Shown here: in pieces, positions 60,644 to 64,000 of the stretch | Layout of the letters: each line of letters starts with the position of its first letter | Numbering within the stretch: position 1 is the stretch's first letter | DNA from: an uncultured Lachnospiraceae bacterium | GTDB lineage: Bacteria > Bacillota > Clostridia > Lachnospirales > Lachnospiraceae | DNA: 64,000 nucleotides | Direction of reading: 5' to 3' | Assembly: GCA_946558465.1 (NCBI GenBank) | Contig: CAMNTM010000016.1 | Span: forward strand, 1-64,000 | Position numbers and translations under genes: made by a program | Notes under the pieces: model-generated | Told to the model about the DNA's origin: nothing | The model's database searches: none | Seen by the model: only the letters and a program-made list of their open reading frames with translations

Positions 60644-62194
60644 GTGAAAAAAACAATTCTGGAAATGAAAAATATCTCTAAAGTGTACTCAAATGGTATT
60701 GTTGCGAATCAGGGAGTAAATTTTTCTGTGACAGAAGGAGAAATACACGCACTGGCAGGAGAAAACGGCGCCGGAAAAAGTACGCTTATGAAGGTGTTGT
60801 TTGGTATTGAGGCGCCGGACGAGGGCGAGGTGTTCTGGGAGGGCAGAAGCATCCATATCAAGTCTCCGCTGCATGCTATAAAAACGGGAATTGGAATGGT
60901 GCACCAGCATTTTATGCTAGTTCCTTCTCTGACGGTGGCAGAAAATATGATTCTTGGAGTAGAGCCGAAAAGAAAAGGAATTATTGACTATAAAGCGGCA
61001 GTCCGGTTTACGAAGGAAACTGCAGAAAAATATAATCTGCCGATTGACCCTAATGCAGTTGTAGCTTCTCTGCCGGTTGGCATGAAACAAAGAGTCGAGA
61101 TTTTAAAGGCACTTTCCCGGGGAGTTAAGCTTTTGATCCTTGATGAACCGACAGCGGTGCTGACTCCTCAGGAGACAGAAGAATTGTTCCGGCAGCTTTT
61201 GGAATTTAAAAACCAGGGGAACACGATTATATTTATTTCACATAAACTGGGTGAAATTAAGCAGATCTGTGACCGTATTACGATTATGAGAGCCGGAAAG
61301 TGTATGGGAACGTACGATGTGGCAAAGGTCACGGAACAGGAAATTTCCAGTCTGATGGTAGGCCGTGACGTTATGCTGGAAATCAAAAAGAGTAAGCCGG
61401 AATTAGGAGATAAGATACTTGAGGTTAAAAATTTAAGCAAAAAGTCTGGCGAGAAACTGCTGCTTAACGATGTATCACTCTCGATCCGAAGCGGAGAAAT
61501 TATGGGCGTTGCAGGTGTTGAGGGTAATGGATAACGGGAGCTTGTGAATTATCTGACCGGCAAAGATATGGTTGAAATGGGAAAAATATTTGTCGATGGC
61601 CAGGATATTGGGAATCACACGATTCGACAGATACGGGACAAAAAGGTATCGCATATTCCGGAAGACAGAATGGTGGATGGAGCGGCATCAAGCGCAAGTA
61701 TTGCAGAAAACATGATTTCCACAAAAATAGATTCCCAGTATTTGAATAAAGGCTTGCTGATGAATCGTACGGCAATAAATCAGATGGCCGAAAAACTGAT
61801 TGAGTATTACAGAATTAAATGTGACGGGAGCCAGCAGCTGGTTGGAATGCTTTCAGGAGGAAATATTCAGAAAGTAGTTGCTGCCCGGGAATTAGCGTCG
61901 AAGCCGAGGCTTATTATTGCAAACCAGCCTGCCAGGGGCGTGGATGTAAGCGCCGCAGAATTTATCCATGACAAGCTTTTGGAGCTTAGAGGAGAGGGCA
62001 GTGCAACGCTTCTTGTGTCGGCAGACTTAAATGAGGTTTTAGGACTCAGCGACAGCCTGATTGTGATGTATGACGGCGAGATTGCTGCCTATTTTAAAGA
62101 TAGTTCAAAGGTAAGCGAACTAGAATTAGGAATGTATATGCTGGGAAGTAAGAAGATGAACAAAGAAGAGATTGGAGGGCTGATGGATGAATAA
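60644..62194 (+). pseudogene. Nucleoside ABC importer ATPase (NupA/YufO type), interrupted by an in-frame TAA
   Basis: Two fused ATP-binding domains, as in RbsA and YufO. First domain: Walker A GENGAGKST, LPVGMKQRVEILKALSRG, Walker B LLILDEPT. Second domain: LSGGNIQKVVAARELAS with the degenerate Walker B LIIANQPARGVDVSA. The reading frame is continuous except for TAA at 61532-61534, codon 297, in VAGVEGNG-stop-RELV. The family has Gln there (CAA to TAA is one C-to-T change). Without it the product would be about 516 aa, normal length. A GTG at 61544 with GGGAG just before it could restart translation, giving two separate half-ATPases. Loss of function, a real split protein or a sequence error are all possible. 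Confidence 0.85.
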
Positions 62195-63263
62195 AACAGG
62201 AAACAGCAGGCAGTTCGAGATCATCCGGACATTAGCGGCAGTAGGTATCGCTATGGCGGCGGCTGTAATTATTATTTTCATAGTAAGTAAAGAACCTGTA
62301 AATGCACTATATAATTTTATCGTCGGTCCCTTCACATCTCTTCGCAGATTCGGAAATATTCTGGAGATGGCATGTCCGCTGATTTTTACGTCCCTGGCTG
62401 TATGTGTGATGTTTCAGGCAAATCAATTTAATATGATTGCGGAAGGTGGATTTTTCTTTGGAGCGCTGTGCGCTGCCATTGCGGCAGTAAAGCTTCCGGA
62501 GATTACCGGAGTCAGTGTGACAGCCGCACTGCTGGCGGGCGGTATCGGGGGCGCAAGTTTGGGAGCGGTTCCAGGAATCCTGAAAGCAAAATGGAATACA
62601 AATGAGTTTGTAGTATCGCTGATGCTTAATTATGTGGCGCTTTATTTGGGCCTTTATCTAATGAACACTTTTATCAGGGATACAAATGCAGGTTCGAAAG
62701 TTTCCCTGAAGTTCCAGGAGGGGTTCCGCCTTCCGAATATTGTGCCTGGGACAAGGATACATTTGGGAATTGTGATTGCGGCTTTAGTAGTGATTCTGAT
62801 ATATTTATTTCTCTACTGTAATAAATGGGGATACAGTCTGCGTATTACCGGGCAAAACAGTAAGTTTGCAGAGTATTCAGGAATCAATACTTTTATGGTG
62901 ATCCTTTTTTCACAGATTTTAGGAGGCGCAATTGCAGGACTTGGCGGAGCTGTTGAGATGATGGGTATTTATAATCGGTTTCAGTGGAGCGCACTGCCCA
63001 ATTATGGCTTTGACGGAATAACAGTTGCAATTATTGCAAAACAGAGTCCAAAGCTGGTTCCTGCCGCGGCATTATTTCTGGCGTATCTGAGGACAGGCGC
63101 CGACATCATGTCAAGATCCAGTGACGTGCCGAGTGAAGTGATTTCCGTTATACAGGCGCTCGTTATTGTTCTGATAGCGGCAAACAGCTTCTTATCCGGC
63201 TGGAAACACAGGATGCTGGTGAAGCAGTCCATGAATGAGTTGGCAGCGGAAGGAGGAAAATAG
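62187..63263 (+). CDS. Nucleoside ABC importer permease 1
   Basis: A 358-aa permease of the BPD_transp_2 (RbsC-like) family with about 9-10 helices. EMACPLIFTSLAVCVMFQANQFNMIAEGGFFFGA (about residues 57-90) and the cytoplasmic coupling region GQNSKFAEYSGINTFMVILFSQILGGAIAGLGGAVEMMG (about 225-262) identify the NupP/YufP type. Its start overlaps the ATPase gene by 8 bp. The reading frame is intact, so transport would be lost only if the ATPase interruption is real. Confidence 0.92.
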   Translation: MNKTGNSRQFEIIRTLAAVGIAMAAAVIIIFIVSKEPVNALYNFIVGPFTSLRRFGNILEMACPLIFTSLAVCVMFQANQFNMIAEGGFFFGALCAAIAAVKLPEITGVSVTAALLAGGIGGASLGAVPGILKAKWNTNEFVVSLMLNYVALYLGLYLMNTFIRDTNAGSKVSLKFQEGFRLPNIVPGTRIHLGIVIAALVVILIYLFLYCNKWGYSLRITGQNSKFAEYSGINTFMVILFSQILGGAIAGLGGAVEMMGIYNRFQWSALPNYGFDGITVAIIAKQSPKLVPAAALFLAYLRTGADIMSRSSDVPSEVISVIQALVIVLIAANSFLSGWKHRMLVKQSMNELAAEGGK

Positions 63264-63265
63264 GT

Positions 63266-64000
63266 ATGATATTTGACATTATCAGTTCAACCAGTTTCTG
63301 GTATGCAGTTCTTCGCGTCAGTACGCCGATTTTGTTCGCGGCATTGGCAGCTATTGTTTCCAACAAAGCCGGAGTTGTTAATATTGCAATAGAAGGTACG
63401 ATGTTGATTTCTTCGCTGACAGGTGTTTTGTTCAGTGCATGGACGCAGAGTGTATTTATAGGAGTATCTGCGGCAGTAGCCGCAGGGGTATTGACGGCTT
63501 TAATATTAGCGTATTTTTCGCTGAATCTAAAGACAGATATTACCTTGACGGGAATAGCCCTGAATTTATTTGCCAGCGGCGGGACTATTTTCCTTTTATA
63601 TCTGGTAACCGGAGATAAGGGAATGTCAGGAAGTTTGAAAAGTCTGGTAGTTCCGTCATGGGACATTCCTGTTATTAAAAATATTCCGGTTATCGGAGAG
63701 ATTATATCGGGTCATAATCTGTTGACCTATCTGGCGTTTGTAAGTGTTATTGTGGTGTCTGTATTGTTGTACCGGTTTCCGATTGGTTTAAGGATTCGGG
63801 CGGTCGGCGAGGATGAAGGAGCAGTGGCGTCTGTGGGACTGAATGTGACGAGAATACAGTATATCGCACTGATGTTAAGCGGTGTGCTTTCCGGGTTAGG
63901 AGGAGCATTTATGTCTATGGGATATGTTTCCTGGTTCTCAAAGGATATGATTGCCGGCCGCGGATTTATCGCACTTGCTGCTGAAGCAATGGGCAGGGGA
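63266..64000 (+). CDS. Nucleoside ABC importer permease 2 (partial, runs off the window)
   Basis: Starts at ATG 63266 after AGGAGGAAAATAG and is still open at the window end (245 codons seen). RbsC-like permease of the NupQ/YufQ type: STPILFAALAAIVSNKAGVVNIAIEGTM at the start, and GLRIRAVGEDEGAVASVGLNVTRIQYIALMLSGVLSGLGGAF near residue 180, then AGRGFIALAAEAMGRG. This is the usual second permease of nucleoside importers, smaller than the first. The gene probably has about 60-70 residues more. Confidence 0.9.
   Translation, partial: MIFDIISSTSFWYAVLRVSTPILFAALAAIVSNKAGVVNIAIEGTMLISSLTGVLFSAWTQSVFIGVSAAVAAGVLTALILAYFSLNLKTDITLTGIALNLFASGGTIFLLYLVTGDKGMSGSLKSLVVPSWDIPVIKNIPVIGEIISGHNLLTYLAFVSVIVVSVLLYRFPIGLRIRAVGEDEGAVASVGLNVTRIQYIALMLSGVLSGLGGAFMSMGYVSWFSKDMIAGRGFIALAAEAMGRG

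Noticed and set aside
63163-63666. Minus-strand open frame of 167 codons inside the nucleoside permeases
   Set aside because: Antisense to two permease genes that match a known importer.
1-64000. CRISPR arrays, tRNA or rRNA genes, transposases and phage genes
   Set aside because: I saw no regular spaced repeats, no tRNA cloverleaf ends and no mobile-element proteins anywhere in the window; short non-coding RNAs cannot be excluded by eye.

Overview
The window looks like a chromosomal segment of a spore-forming, anaerobic Firmicute of the Lachnospiraceae type. The support is a Gram-positive PolC, an alpha/beta-type spore SASP gene, the gene order rho-rpmE-DUF1385-prmC-prfA, a class 1B PyrK/PyrD dihydroorotate dehydrogenase, IspG of the non-mevalonate pathway, an indolepyruvate:ferredoxin oxidoreductase, and strong AGGAGG-type ribosome binding sites with some TTG and GTG starts. 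The genus is not determined. No rRNA, tRNA, CRISPR array, transposase or phage gene was seen, and no gene-free stretch exceeds about 300 bases. Bases 1-195 hold no gene I can support. | Layout. 0.2-1.9 kb: two divergent paralogous GntR/HutC regulators. 2-6.7 kb: translation and termination housekeeping (rho, rpmE, a DUF1385 membrane protein, prmC, prfA). 6.7-14.8 kb: an ABC exporter, a DUF2156 protein, two PLP aminotransferases, a small export protein, a PfkB sugar kinase, DAHP synthase and a convergent XRE regulator. 15-24.2 kb: a small membrane protein, ispG, polC, a DMT permease, a TfoX-N protein, an rRNA-type methyltransferase, an SASP and a divergent WecG/TagA-like protein. 24.3-29.4 kb: a CdaR/PucR-type regulator followed by ftsE, ftsX, a PcsB-like M23 hydrolase and a CtpA-type S41 protease, i.e. 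a septal cell-wall hydrolysis module. 29.4-33.7 kb: pyrC, a long nested inverted repeat, pyrF, pyrK and pyrD. 33.9-37.7 kb, minus strand: iorA, iorB and a PaaK-type acyl-CoA ligase, an arylpyruvate-to-arylacetate module lying between pyrD and pyrE. 37.9-45.4 kb: pyrE, a 50-aa membrane peptide, VanZ, a DUF6142-like protein, a long M29 aminopeptidase, then purE, purM, purN and purD. 45.4-50.2 kb, minus strand: a YczE-type membrane protein, a GH36 alpha-galactosidase, an AraC regulator and a MerR regulator. 50.3-55 kb: a MATE pump with a textbook MerR-type promoter, a YwaF-type protein, a DMT permease, an HD protein, dtd and a DUF1097 protein. | The most interesting region is 55.15-64.0 kb: a nucleoside uptake and catabolism locus. 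A GntR/UTRA regulator with its own 27-bp palindromic operator is followed by a class II aldolase, a second copy of the operator, an MtnA-like sugar-1-phosphate isomerase, a pyrimidine nucleoside phosphorylase, cytidine deaminase, and a BMP-type ABC nucleoside importer. The gene set suggests a route nucleoside -> (deoxy)pentose-1-phosphate -> ketose-1-phosphate -> DHAP plus a short aldehyde, resembling the 5-deoxyribose salvage (Drd) pathway but fed directly by a phosphorylase. Two oddities stand out. The aldolase carries Ser where fuculose aldolases have their catalytic Glu, and the importer ATPase gene is cut by a single in-frame TAA where the family has Gln.
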